From NCBI GenBank assembly GCA_029939015.1, contig JAOZTV010000008.1, forward strand, positions 1-25,465: a DNA stretch of 25,465 nucleotides, written 5' to 3'. The notes under the pieces are model-generated. The model did no database searches, was not told the origin of the DNA, and saw only the letters and a list, made by a program, of their open reading frames with translations. Positions 7,871 to 14,045 of this stretch are shown piece by piece. Position numbers and translations under genes: made by a program. How positions within the stretch are numbered: the first letter of the stretch is position 1; every line of letters starts with the position of its first letter. The stretch is from Candidatus Aminicenantota bacterium. Lineage in GTDB: Bacteria; Acidobacteriota; Aminicenantia; UBA2199.

Positions 7871-9217
7871 ATGAAAAACAGGGAAGAAATAATCGAAACA
7901 GTCAAAGCCGCAGGGATTATTGGTGCAGGTGGAGGCGGTTTTCCTTCCTATGAAAAATTAAAAGCAAGGGTTGATATAATTATTGCAAATGGTAGCGAAT
8001 GTGAACCATTATTGAACTCTGACAAAACCTTATTAAGAGAATATCCATACAAAGTTATAGAGGGATTAGACTACGTAATGCAGGTAACAGGGGCAAAGAT
8101 AGGATATATTACAATCAAAAAACAATATGAAGACATTATCGCAATAATAAAAAAAGCAATTCCGAAAGGCAAGAATATAAAACTCCATCTACAGGACAAT
8201 TATTATCCTGCAGGGGATGAATTTTTAACTGTTTATGATGTAACAGGTAAAGTTATACCAGAGGGTGGTCTTCCTCTACAGGTTGGAGTTATTGTAAATA
8301 ATGTATTAAGTCTTGCACAAATATATGATGCATTAAATGGCAAGGTTGTAACTGAACGTCTAATAACGTTGACTGGCTCAGTTGTTTCTCCACAGGTTGT
8401 AACGGTACCTATCGGAGCAACTTATAGAGATTTATTATCTCTGGCAGGCGGTAAGTTAAACTCAACAGATGTGCTTATTGACGGTGGACCTATGATGGGG
8501 CAGATAATTAAAGATTATGATATGGGTGTTTCAAAGACCACAAGCGGTCTAATTGTTTTGCCTGAAGACCATATTATAACAAATATGCAGTCATTATCCA
8601 TTTCAAAAATGGTAAAAAAATCCAAGGCTGCCTGTTGTCAATGCTTTAGATGCACAGATCTTTGTCCAAGAAACCTTATAGGTCATAAAATATTTCCACA
8701 TAAGACTATGAGAACAATTGATTATAATTTGTCAGAGCCAACAGAACATATTACCTCTGCTTTTCTATGCAGTCAATGTGGTGTTTGTGAATTAATTGCC
8801 TGTGATACAATGCAGTTATCTCCAAGGAAAATATATGCAGAATACCGCAAATTACTTGTCTCAAAGGGTGTTAAAAACCCTCATACTAATTCTGAACTTT
8901 CTGCACTTCCTGAATTGGAGTATAGAAAAGTCCCTATGTCTATGTTATTAAAAAAACTTGACCTTTTAAAATATAATCTTCCTACTCCTTATACAGGAAA
9001 TAAGACCTTTGATAAGGTTAGAATTTCATTAAATAGTCATATTGGGTCGCAAGCTATAGCTAATATAATGGTTGGAGAAATGGTTAAGATTGGAGATGTA
9101 ATCGCAATGTCTCCGCACGACACACTTGGAACCCTTTATCATGCATCAATAAAGGGTATAATTACGGATATTAATGAAGAATGGATTGAAATTGAAAAGG
9201 GGGCAATGGATAGATGA
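7871..9217 (+). CDS. pduS: PduS-type flavin/iron-sulfur oxidoreductase (RnfC-like)
   Basis: A 448-residue protein of the PduS/RnfC-like family. An N-terminal glycine-rich segment (GAGGGGFPSYEKL) and the IIANGSECEPLL region are the FMN/NADH-binding hallmarks shared with RnfC and complex I NuoF. Two [4Fe-4S] sites follow: Cys255, Cys258, Cys261 and Cys265 (CxxCxxCxxxCP), and Cys300, Cys303, Cys306 and Cys311. A barrel-sandwich-like C-terminal domain ends the protein. In propanediol compartments PduS is described as a cobalamin reductase. No B12-dependent enzyme is encoded here, so a role in NADH oxidation and electron transfer is more plausible. The start codon follows a poor ribosome site, and the stop overlaps the next gene (PduT type) by 4 nt, implying translational coupling of the two partners. 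Confidence 0.92.
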   Translation: MKNREEIIETVKAAGIIGAGGGGFPSYEKLKARVDIIIANGSECEPLLNSDKTLLREYPYKVIEGLDYVMQVTGAKIGYITIKKQYEDIIAIIKKAIPKGKNIKLHLQDNYYPAGDEFLTVYDVTGKVIPEGGLPLQVGVIVNNVLSLAQIYDALNGKVVTERLITLTGSVVSPQVVTVPIGATYRDLLSLAGGKLNSTDVLIDGGPMMGQIIKDYDMGVSKTTSGLIVLPEDHIITNMQSLSISKMVKKSKAACCQCFRCTDLCPRNLIGHKIFPHKTMRTIDYNLSEPTEHITSAFLCSQCGVCELIACDTMQLSPRKIYAEYRKLLVSKGVKNPHTNSELSALPELEYRKVPMSMLLKKLDLLKYNLPTPYTGNKTFDKVRISLNSHIGSQAIANIMVGEMVKIGDVIAMSPHDTLGTLYHASIKGIITDINEEWIEIEKGAMDR

Positions 9218-9771
9218 AAGAACCAGCATTGGGAATAATTGAGTATAAATCTATTGCAAAGGGTATATACTCCTGTGATACTATGGTAAAAAAAGCACCG
9301 ATAAGAATAATTGCAACTCATCCGGTTTGCCCAGGAAAATATATGACTATTATTGGTGGAGAGGTTGCCGATGTTGACGAAGCAATGAAAGCAGGAATTG
9401 AAAGTGGCAGAGATATGGTAGTCAATGACCTTTTTCTCCCCTATGTTCATAAAAGCATTATACCTGCAATCTCTGGTACTATAGAAGTGAAAGAATTTGA
9501 ATCAATTGGAATTATTGAAACATTTTCTGTGACTACATCTGTAAAGGCAGCTGATATTGTAGCGAAGGAGACACCTGTAAAATTGGTTGAAATTCGTCTT
9601 GCCAATGGTCTGGGAGGTAAGGGTTATTTTGTTATGACAGGTAAATTGTCAGATATTGAGGAAGCAATTGGATTGGCAAAGGCATTTGCAATAAAAGATG
9701 GAACACTCGCCAATGCAGAAATAATTGCATCCCCACATCCACAATTAATTGAAAAAGGGATGTATTGGTAA
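9214..9771 (+). CDS. pduT: BMC-T tandem-domain trimeric shell protein with Fe-S pore (PduT type)
   Basis: A 185-residue protein with two fused BMC domains (about 1-90 and 95-185), forming trimers that act as pseudohexamers. The first domain opens PALGIIEYKSIAKGIYSCD and the second SIGIIETFSVTTSVKAAD, ending in an ASPHPQL segment. Cys39 in HPVCPGKY sits where PduT holds a pore [4Fe-4S] cluster, three cysteines from the trimer plus one more ligand. The gene overlaps the PduS-type gene by 4 nt (ATGA), and PduT and PduS are known partners in propanediol compartments. Together they could carry electrons across the shell. The start is fixed by that overlap and by alignment with the family's first strand. 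Confidence 0.94.
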   Translation: MKEPALGIIEYKSIAKGIYSCDTMVKKAPIRIIATHPVCPGKYMTIIGGEVADVDEAMKAGIESGRDMVVNDLFLPYVHKSIIPAISGTIEVKEFESIGIIETFSVTTSVKAADIVAKETPVKLVEIRLANGLGGKGYFVMTGKLSDIEEAIGLAKAFAIKDGTLANAEIIASPHPQLIEKGMYW

Positions 9772-9788
9772 ATGATAAGGAGTTTATT

Positions 9789-10097
9789 ATGAAATTGGCA
9801 AAAGTAATTGGAACTATTGTTGCTACAAAAAAAATTGAGAGCCTTGCAAACTCAAAAATTCTAATGATACAGCCCTTAAACGAGAAAAAAGAAAACTCCG
9901 GCTCACCAATTGCAGCCATTGATACGGTTAAGGCAGGGCCAGGCGACCTTGTATATTATACACTTTCAAGAGAGGCAGCTTTAGCCTTAGAAGAACCCTT
10001 TGCACCAGTTGATGCGGCAATAACAGGAATTGTTGACCAGATAAATATTGAGAAAAGAGATATGAAAAAGAGTATATTTGAAAATGAAATTATGTAG
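9789..10097 (+). CDS. eutN: BMC-P pentameric vertex protein 2 (EutN/CcmL family)
   Basis: A 102-residue EutN/CcmL protein starting MKLAKVIGTIVATKK, with AAIDTVKAGPGDLVYYT in the middle and AITGIVDQINIE near the end. The ATG at 9789 is preferred over an upstream in-frame TTG at 9765 because it follows AAGGAG (9777-9782) by 6 nt and starts at the first family strand. It carries a charged C-terminal tail (KRDMKKSIFENEIM) beyond the usual fold. Its 3' end overlaps the next vertex gene by 14 nt, so the two are probably co-translated. It resembles paralogue 3 (IQPLNEK versus VQPINEK) more than paralogue 1, indicating a tandem duplication of this pair. Confidence 0.94.
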   Translation: MKLAKVIGTIVATKKIESLANSKILMIQPLNEKKENSGSPIAAIDTVKAGPGDLVYYTLSREAALALEEPFAPVDAAITGIVDQINIEKRDMKKSIFENEIM

Positions 10098-10362
10098 AAT
10101 AATAGGAAATGTAGTTTCCACTGAAAAAGCACCAAGTTTTACGGGACATAAGTTAATGATAGTACAGCCAATTAATGAAAAAGGAGAAGATGTTTCAGAT
10201 TCATTTCTTTCCTTTGATACAGTACAGGCTGGATCTGGTGATATCGTTCTGGTACAGCAGGAAGGAAATACTGCAAGAGAATTATTAGGAACAAGAGACG
10301 ATCCCTTTCATTCAGTAATAGTAGGAATAGTAGATAAAATAAGTGTGACAAAGGAGAAATAA
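10084..10362 (+). CDS. eutN: BMC-P pentameric vertex protein 3 (EutN/CcmL family)
   Basis: A 92-residue EutN/CcmL protein (MKLCRIIGNVVSTEK, SFDTVQAGSGDIVLVQ, VIVGIVDKISV). The start at 10084 lies inside the end of the preceding vertex gene; a TTG two codons earlier is possible but less likely. A Cys at position 4 is unusual next to the Ala/Gly of the other paralogues. The loop after the central strand is long and acidic (EGNTARELLGTRDDPF), unlike the other two copies, so the inner or outer face of its pentamer should differ. Its stop codon is immediately followed by the deoC ATG, with AAGGAG at the very end of this gene serving as ribosome site. Confidence 0.93.
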   Translation: MKLCRIIGNVVSTEKAPSFTGHKLMIVQPINEKGEDVSDSFLSFDTVQAGSGDIVLVQQEGNTARELLGTRDDPFHSVIVGIVDKISVTKEK

Positions 10363-11265
10363 ATGTCAGATAAAATTGAAAACATTGACAATGTTGTTGA
10401 ATTAATAACAAATAAGGTTGCAAAACAACTACAGGATATGGGCTATATGAATCAGGAAAAACTTATAGCAAAGTATATAAATAATGATAATAGTCAAAAA
10501 AAAAGCACATTCAATAGACCTGAAGCTGTACGCAAAGTGTTTAATAGTGGTGCTGACCGTATCGGAACAAAATCCGGCATAGATGGGCATAAACTAAAAA
10601 ATGATTTAGCAGGAAAGATTGATCATACTATGTTGAATCCCGATGCATCAAAAGAGGAATTGACTAAATTATGTAAAGAGGCAAGAGAGTATAGCTTTGC
10701 TACAGTCTGTGTTAATTCGGCAAATATTCCTTTAGTTGCAGACCTATTAAAGGGTAGTCCTGTAAAACCAATTGCAGTAGTAGGCTTTCCATTAGGTGCA
10801 GGCTCCAGTCAATCAAAGGCTTTTGAAGCAATAGAAGCTATTAAGGCAGGTGCTGAAGAAATTGATATGGTAATCAATATTGGAGCATTAAAATCAAAGG
10901 CATATAAACTCGTATATAATGATATCAAAACGGTAGTTGATGCTTCACAGCCACATAAGGTAAAGGTAATAATAGAAACAGCTCAACTGAGTGCTGAAGA
11001 AAAAGTTATTGCCTGTGCTCTATCTAAAACAGCAGATGCTGCATTTGTAAAGACATCAACTGGTTTTGGTGGAGGTGGTGCAACAGTTGAAGATATTCAG
11101 TTAATGAGACGAATTGTAGGTGCAGATATGGAAGTGAAGGCATCAGGTGGAATTCGTACTCAGGAAGATGCGAAAAAAATGATTAATGCAGGAGCAGACC
11201 GTGTTGGTGCTTCAGCCTCAGTTGCAATTGTAACAGGTAAAAAAGCAAGTAAGGGTAAATATTAA
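10363..11265 (+). CDS. deoC: Deoxyribose-phosphate aldolase with encapsulation peptide
   Basis: A class I aldolase that splits 2-deoxy-D-ribose-5-phosphate into acetaldehyde and glyceraldehyde-3-phosphate. The TIM-barrel core starts near residue 82 (LAGKIDHTMLNPDAS). It keeps the Schiff-base lysine Lys230 in FVKTSTGF, the acid/base pair Asp168 (EEIDMVIN) and Lys259 (EVKASGGIRT), and the phosphate-binding C-terminal glycines. The protein is 300 residues, where free DeoC proteins have about 210-260. The extra 80 residues begin with an amphipathic helix (IDNVVELITNKVAKQL) and a polar linker, very like the dehydrogenase's leader, so they should target the enzyme into the compartment. As last gene of the shell operon it defines the pathway: sugar-phosphate cleavage feeding acetaldehyde to the acylating dehydrogenase. 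No deoxyribokinase, phosphopentomutase or phosphorylase gene lies in the window. Confidence 0.96.
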   Translation: MSDKIENIDNVVELITNKVAKQLQDMGYMNQEKLIAKYINNDNSQKKSTFNRPEAVRKVFNSGADRIGTKSGIDGHKLKNDLAGKIDHTMLNPDASKEELTKLCKEAREYSFATVCVNSANIPLVADLLKGSPVKPIAVVGFPLGAGSSQSKAFEAIEAIKAGAEEIDMVINIGALKSKAYKLVYNDIKTVVDASQPHKVKVIIETAQLSAEEKVIACALSKTADAAFVKTSTGFGGGGATVEDIQLMRRIVGADMEVKASGGIRTQEDAKKMINAGADRVGASASVAIVTGKKASKGKY

Positions 11266-11342
11266 ATTTTAAGTATTTCTCTAAATATCACTTCTTTTAT
11301 TTTGTTAAATCCAATCTTATCAAATATTTCCCCCAAAACTAA
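11262..11342 (-). pseudogene. Short transposase remnant (possibly IS1634/IS4 type)
   Basis: A 26-codon minus-strand segment between in-frame stops contains GEIFDKIGFNKIKEVIFREI, which resembles the N-terminal part of IS1634-like DDE transposases. Its stop overlaps the deoC stop on the other strand. Only this fragment survives. With so few residues the family call is tentative. Confidence 0.38.
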
Positions 11343-11442
11343 TTAAGGTCGTACAATTGATATTTTAATAGATTTAGTCTTTTGTAATAAATGATAATTT
11401 TTTTTATTTTACGAAGCCAGTGAGAATTGTAGCAAACTGTAT

Positions 11443-11815
11443 TTATGCAATTAGCTCAGTTGCTGACATCAACTTCAGTTCTTCAGCTGTTTTTGCTACA
11501 GCCGACAATATTAATAAAGAACTAAAATAAGGTGCAAGAGTTGTACCCAATGAGTTGTATTAGCATAGCCTCGGTATAGCTTAAAGAAAATGCTGCTTTC
11601 AAATGTGGAATGAGCATATCGTTTAATACTGTAATAAATCCCCACATAAAAAAAAAAGAGGTAAGCACTGTTAATGCTGATGTATAATTAGTCTTTGAAT
11701 TTAGATCATTATATTGAATTGTTGATGCTTGAAACTGATTAACCATTTTTCCTTCATCGACTGTTTGTGCATTAGCACTAAGATGAAATATAATATATAG
11801 TTTTATATAAGTCAA
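11443..11815 (-). pseudogene. Broken FHS-family sugar permease (FucP/GluP-like)
   Basis: Two blocks of a fucose/glucose/galactose:H+ symporter-family (FHS, major facilitator) protein are visible. The first, about 11555-11689, holds the hallmark first helix (ALTVLTSFFFMWGFITVLND) followed by LIPHLKAAFSLSYTEAMLIQ. The second, 11443-11508, in a shifted frame, reads AKTAEELKLMSATELIA, like the loop before the middle helices. Between them YNSCTLF then a stop suggests the remains of helix four or five after an internal deletion. Everything after 11443 is lost. A start may be the ATG at 11746. The gene is clearly non-functional. FHS permeases include the Salmonella deoxyribose transporter DeoP, so a former role in feeding the adjacent DeoC pathway is possible but unproven. 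Confidence 0.72.
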
Positions 11816-11864
11816 CTTTTAGGCGTTTAAAATATAGATATTGGAATACAACTATTTCGTAATA

Positions 11865-11873
11865 TGTTATAAT
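11865..11873 (+). promoter_or_regulatory. Extended -10 promoter element before FmdE-domain gene
   Basis: TGTTATAAT: TG at 11865-11866, one base, then a perfect TATAAT at 11868-11873. No good -35 is found at 17 bp; TTGGAA lies 21 bp upstream. The leader would be about 14 nt and contain TTGGAGG. Confidence 0.5.
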
Positions 11874-11893
11874 TTAACAATTGGAGGATTGAA

Positions 11894-12529
11894 ATGGAAA
11901 ATATAAGAAATTTTATGAAATTGGTGCCGGTAATAAAAATGAGGGAACCTCTGGCTGGAATATTAGGAGCTTTTGAAGATGATAATCATATATTTGAATA
12001 TAGTTTTTTAGATGTTGTTAAAATGGCAGGTCATTCTTGCCCAACTGTTTCAGCAGCTTATATAGGTGCCCTAAATGCGTTAAAAAAATTATATCCGGAT
12101 AGTATTCCTGTACGTGGTGAGATTGCTATAATTAGCTATGGCTCAAAAACCGAAGGAGTTTATGGTGTAATTGCTCAGGTTTTCAGTTTAATAACAGGTG
12201 CTTGTGGAGAAAAGGGATTTAAAGGTATTGGTGAGAATTTTAAAAGAATGGGACTACAAAAATTTAATCCTGAAAAAAAAGAGCCTGAACTAATGTGTTT
12301 TGAGTTTAAGCGAATGGATAATGGTAATAAGGTCTTGCTAAAAATCGATCATAGCAGATTACCCTCAATTGGAGAATTAAAAAATCAGCGAATGGGTGAA
12401 TTAATGGGTATGGTTATGGGTAAAATAGCAGACAAATCAGAGCTCAGAGAATTTCAAGACCTATGGATGGAAAAAGTAGAAAAAATATTAAATCAGAAAA
12501 ATATTGAACAATGGATAAGTATTGTTTAA
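11894..12529 (+). CDS. FmdE-domain protein (formylmethanofuran dehydrogenase subunit E-like)
   Basis: A 211-residue protein with an FmdE-type domain. The key motif is GHSCPTVSAAYIGALNAL, in which His47 and Cys49 belong to the metal-binding GHxCP signature of the family. IIAQVF-like and TGACGEKG segments follow in the core. A GHxCP site in stand-alone bacterial members is thought to bind zinc or another metal, but their function is unknown. The C-terminal 40 residues are charged and helical and lack the zinc ribbon seen in some homologues. The ribosome site TTGGAGG sits 6 nt before the ATG. No methanofuran, molybdopterin or formate dehydrogenase genes are nearby, so the archaeal role should not be transferred. 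The gene stands alone between the permease remnant and the TetR regulator. Confidence 0.82.
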   Translation: MENIRNFMKLVPVIKMREPLAGILGAFEDDNHIFEYSFLDVVKMAGHSCPTVSAAYIGALNALKKLYPDSIPVRGEIAIISYGSKTEGVYGVIAQVFSLITGACGEKGFKGIGENFKRMGLQKFNPEKKEPELMCFEFKRMDNGNKVLLKIDHSRLPSIGELKNQRMGELMGMVMGKIADKSELREFQDLWMEKVEKILNQKNIEQWISIV

Positions 12530-12598
12530 AGATTTATTTGAGAATATAGAAAACTTATAAATTTATATTTCAAATATTTTATGGACTTGTTTAAAGTC

Positions 12599-12627
12599 TT
12601 GACAAAGTGAATAGACCAGTCTATTAT
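12599..12627 (+). promoter_or_regulatory. Promoter of the tetR gene with embedded palindromic operator
   Basis: TTGACA at 12599-12604, a 17-bp spacer and TATTAT at 12622-12627. The palindrome AATAGACCAGTCTATT (12610-12625) fills the spacer and overlaps the -10, so bound repressor would exclude RNA polymerase. TAGACC..GGTCTA-type palindromes are known operators of NemR-like TetR regulators. A near-identical 25-bp block (12612-12636) recurs at 13836-13860. Confidence 0.8.
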
Positions 12628-12642
12628 ATGCCAAGGTGAAAA

Positions 12643-13233
12643 ATGAAAACTAGCATAAAACGTCAGGAAATTCTTGAAAAAGGCGCTGAAATTATTATTA
12701 TTAAAGGATTTAACAACACAGGTATAAATGAAATTTTAAAAGCTGCAGATATCCCAAAAGGCTCATTTTATTTTTACTTTAAGAATAAAGAAGATTTTGG
12801 AATTAATTTAATAAAATTCTATTTAGAAATGTTTTTAAAAATGGCAAATCAGTTTCTCAATCAAGAAGATCTTCCATACTTAACAAAACTTAGGAATTTC
12901 TTTGACTTTTTTCTGAATATATATGTAAACCAAAATTATACAGGCGGTTGTCCAATAGGTAATTTTTCTTTGGAGATGAGTGATTTAAATGAAAATTTTA
13001 GAGCTGAAATTCTAAATTCTTTTGATTCTATGCAAAATGTAATTAATTCTTTTTTAACAGGAGCAAAAAATAAATCTGAAATATCTAAAAAAATAAATAT
13101 TGATGAAATGTCTGAATTTATACTAAACAGCTGGGAAGGAACTCTTATGAGAATGAAGGTTCGTAAAAACTCAAATCCTTCAGATATTTTCTTTAAATTA
13201 ATATTTGAAAAATTATTGGAAAACAAAAAATAA
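12643..13233 (+). CDS. TetR-family transcriptional repressor, NemR-like
   Basis: A 196-residue TetR regulator. The N-terminal helix-turn-helix spans about residues 5-55 (RQEILEKGAEIIIIKGFNNT, then ILKAADIPKGSFYFYFKNKE), and the ligand-binding helical domain follows. The segment GGCPIGNFSLEMSD aligns with the NemR region that contains its redox-active cysteine; here that residue is Cys103. NemR senses reactive electrophiles and hypochlorite through that cysteine, so a similar cue is likely. The gene starts after AAGGTG and has an operator inside its own promoter, indicating autorepression. The same operator precedes the facing CPHC redox gene, so both units probably form one small redox-stress regulon. 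The gene converges on the small membrane-protein gene and shares a bidirectional terminator with it. Confidence 0.9.
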   Translation: MKTSIKRQEILEKGAEIIIIKGFNNTGINEILKAADIPKGSFYFYFKNKEDFGINLIKFYLEMFLKMANQFLNQEDLPYLTKLRNFFDFFLNIYVNQNYTGGCPIGNFSLEMSDLNENFRAEILNSFDSMQNVINSFLTGAKNKSEISKKINIDEMSEFILNSWEGTLMRMKVRKNSNPSDIFFKLIFEKLLENKK

Positions 13234-13266
13234 TACTAAGAATTCAAGATTCATTCTTTTTTTAAA

Positions 13267-13297
13267 ATAAAGTAGAGAAAAATTTTCTCTACTTTAT
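13267..13297. terminator. Bidirectional hairpin terminator
   Basis: Perfect 15-bp arms at 13267-13281 and 13283-13297 (ATAAAGTAGAGAAAA and its complement) around a single A. It lies between two convergent genes (stops at 13233 and 13320), with T-rich DNA on the left for minus-strand transcripts. It probably serves both directions. Confidence 0.8.
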
Positions 13298-13319
13298 AAT
13301 AATTCTTATAATAGTTAAA

Positions 13320-13541
13320 CTAATTTTTTTTATTACTTTCAATCTCGTCCAATCTGTCATTGGCAGTATGAACCATCATAGTAACTCTTGCCATTGGTCC
13401 ACCAATTAAAAATAAAGCTGCAGATAACGCAACAGTCATCCAATCTTTATTCATTATACCTAAAACAATACCTACTAAGCCAATAATTGCAGCAATAATT
13501 CCTCCGGGAATTCCCATTGGACATCTTAATTTTTTTTCCAT
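13320..13541 (-). CDS. Small membrane protein with two predicted helices
   Basis: A 73-residue protein. After a short basic and cysteine-bearing head (MEKKLRCPMG) there are two hydrophobic segments, about residues 13-30 (GGIIAAIIGLVGIVLGIM) and 35-50 (MTVALSAALFLIGG), then a charged tail (TANDRLDEIESNKKN). I do not recognise a family with confidence. AAGGAG precedes the ATG by 6 nt and overlaps the end of the upstream redox gene, so the two are surely co-transcribed from the operator-bearing promoter. The pairing with a CPHC protein under a NemR-like regulator hints at a membrane redox or thiol role, but nothing in the sequence proves it. Confidence 0.72.
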   Translation of the reverse strand: MEKKLRCPMGIPGGIIAAIIGLVGIVLGIMNKDWMTVALSAALFLIGGPMARVTMMVHTANDRLDEIESNKKN

Positions 13542-13551
13542 ATTAATCTCC

Positions 13552-13815
13552 TTAAATTTTTTTTAATTTTTTTATTAATTCTTCCTCAGTTGGCAGATAT
13601 CTAAAAATTATCTCATCATTCAATAAAAGAGTTGGAACTGAATGGATATTTTTCTTAAAGCTTTTTATCATACCAACTGGTGAACTTATTAAAGTTTCTT
13701 TCAATATATAATTATTATTTTCTTCTGTTAAGAACTTCTTTAGCATTTTCTTTAAAGTTTTACAATGAGGACATACTAAACCATAAAACAATTCAATTTT
13801 TTCTTTTTCTAACAA
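13552..13815 (-). CDS. Small thioredoxin-fold protein with CPHC active site (glutaredoxin-like)
   Basis: An 87-residue protein with the thioredoxin-fold pattern: a first strand (KIELFYGLVCPHC), the redox motif Cys-Pro-His-Cys, a helix rich in lysine, a cis-proline loop in HSVPTLLLNDE and a final strand and helix. CPHC is the active site typical of DsbA, here on a glutaredoxin-sized domain without a signal peptide, so it is cytoplasmic. The start is a TTG 7 nt after AGGAGG; no ATG alternative exists in frame. Its promoter reads TTGACT (13871-13876) and TATAAT (13847-13852), 18 bp apart on the minus strand, overlapped by the TetR operator. It is the first gene of a two-gene unit with the small membrane protein. 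Confidence 0.83.
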   Translation of the reverse strand: MLEKEKIELFYGLVCPHCKTLKKMLKKFLTEENNNYILKETLISSPVGMIKSFKKNIHSVPTLLLNDEIIFRYLPTEEELIKKLKKI

Positions 13816-13835
13816 AATACAGCCTCCTTTTGTAT

Positions 13836-13876
13836 TAGACCAGTCTATTATACACCAAGGCTTTTCTAAAAGTCAA
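13836..13876 (-). promoter_or_regulatory. Promoter and TetR operator of the CPHC/membrane-protein unit
   Basis: On the minus strand, -35 TTGACT (13871-13876), an 18-bp spacer and -10 TATAAT (13847-13852). The palindrome TAGACCAGTCTA (13836-13847) begins at the last base of the -10 and extends past the start site. The 25 bp 13836-13860 match 12612-12636 at 23 positions, although the two promoters fire in opposite directions. Confidence 0.8.
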
Positions 13877-14045
13877 ATAAAAAATTTTTATTTATAAAAC
13901 ATTGGCTAATAGATGAGTATTTTTTGAAAATTTATTTAAGACTATTGATAAATAATCGCGTTTCACACAAAAATACAAAAAAAATCAAACAAATCTTATA
14001 GCAAATTCGTACTATCTTATATGAAATTAGTATAAAGGAGTAAAT

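Noticed and set aside
11401..11530. Plus-strand frame resembling a chemoreceptor C-terminus (FSSSAVFATADNINKELK)
   Set aside because: The opposite strand fits the sugar permease remnant better (AKTAEELKLMSATELIA), so the resemblance is probably chance.
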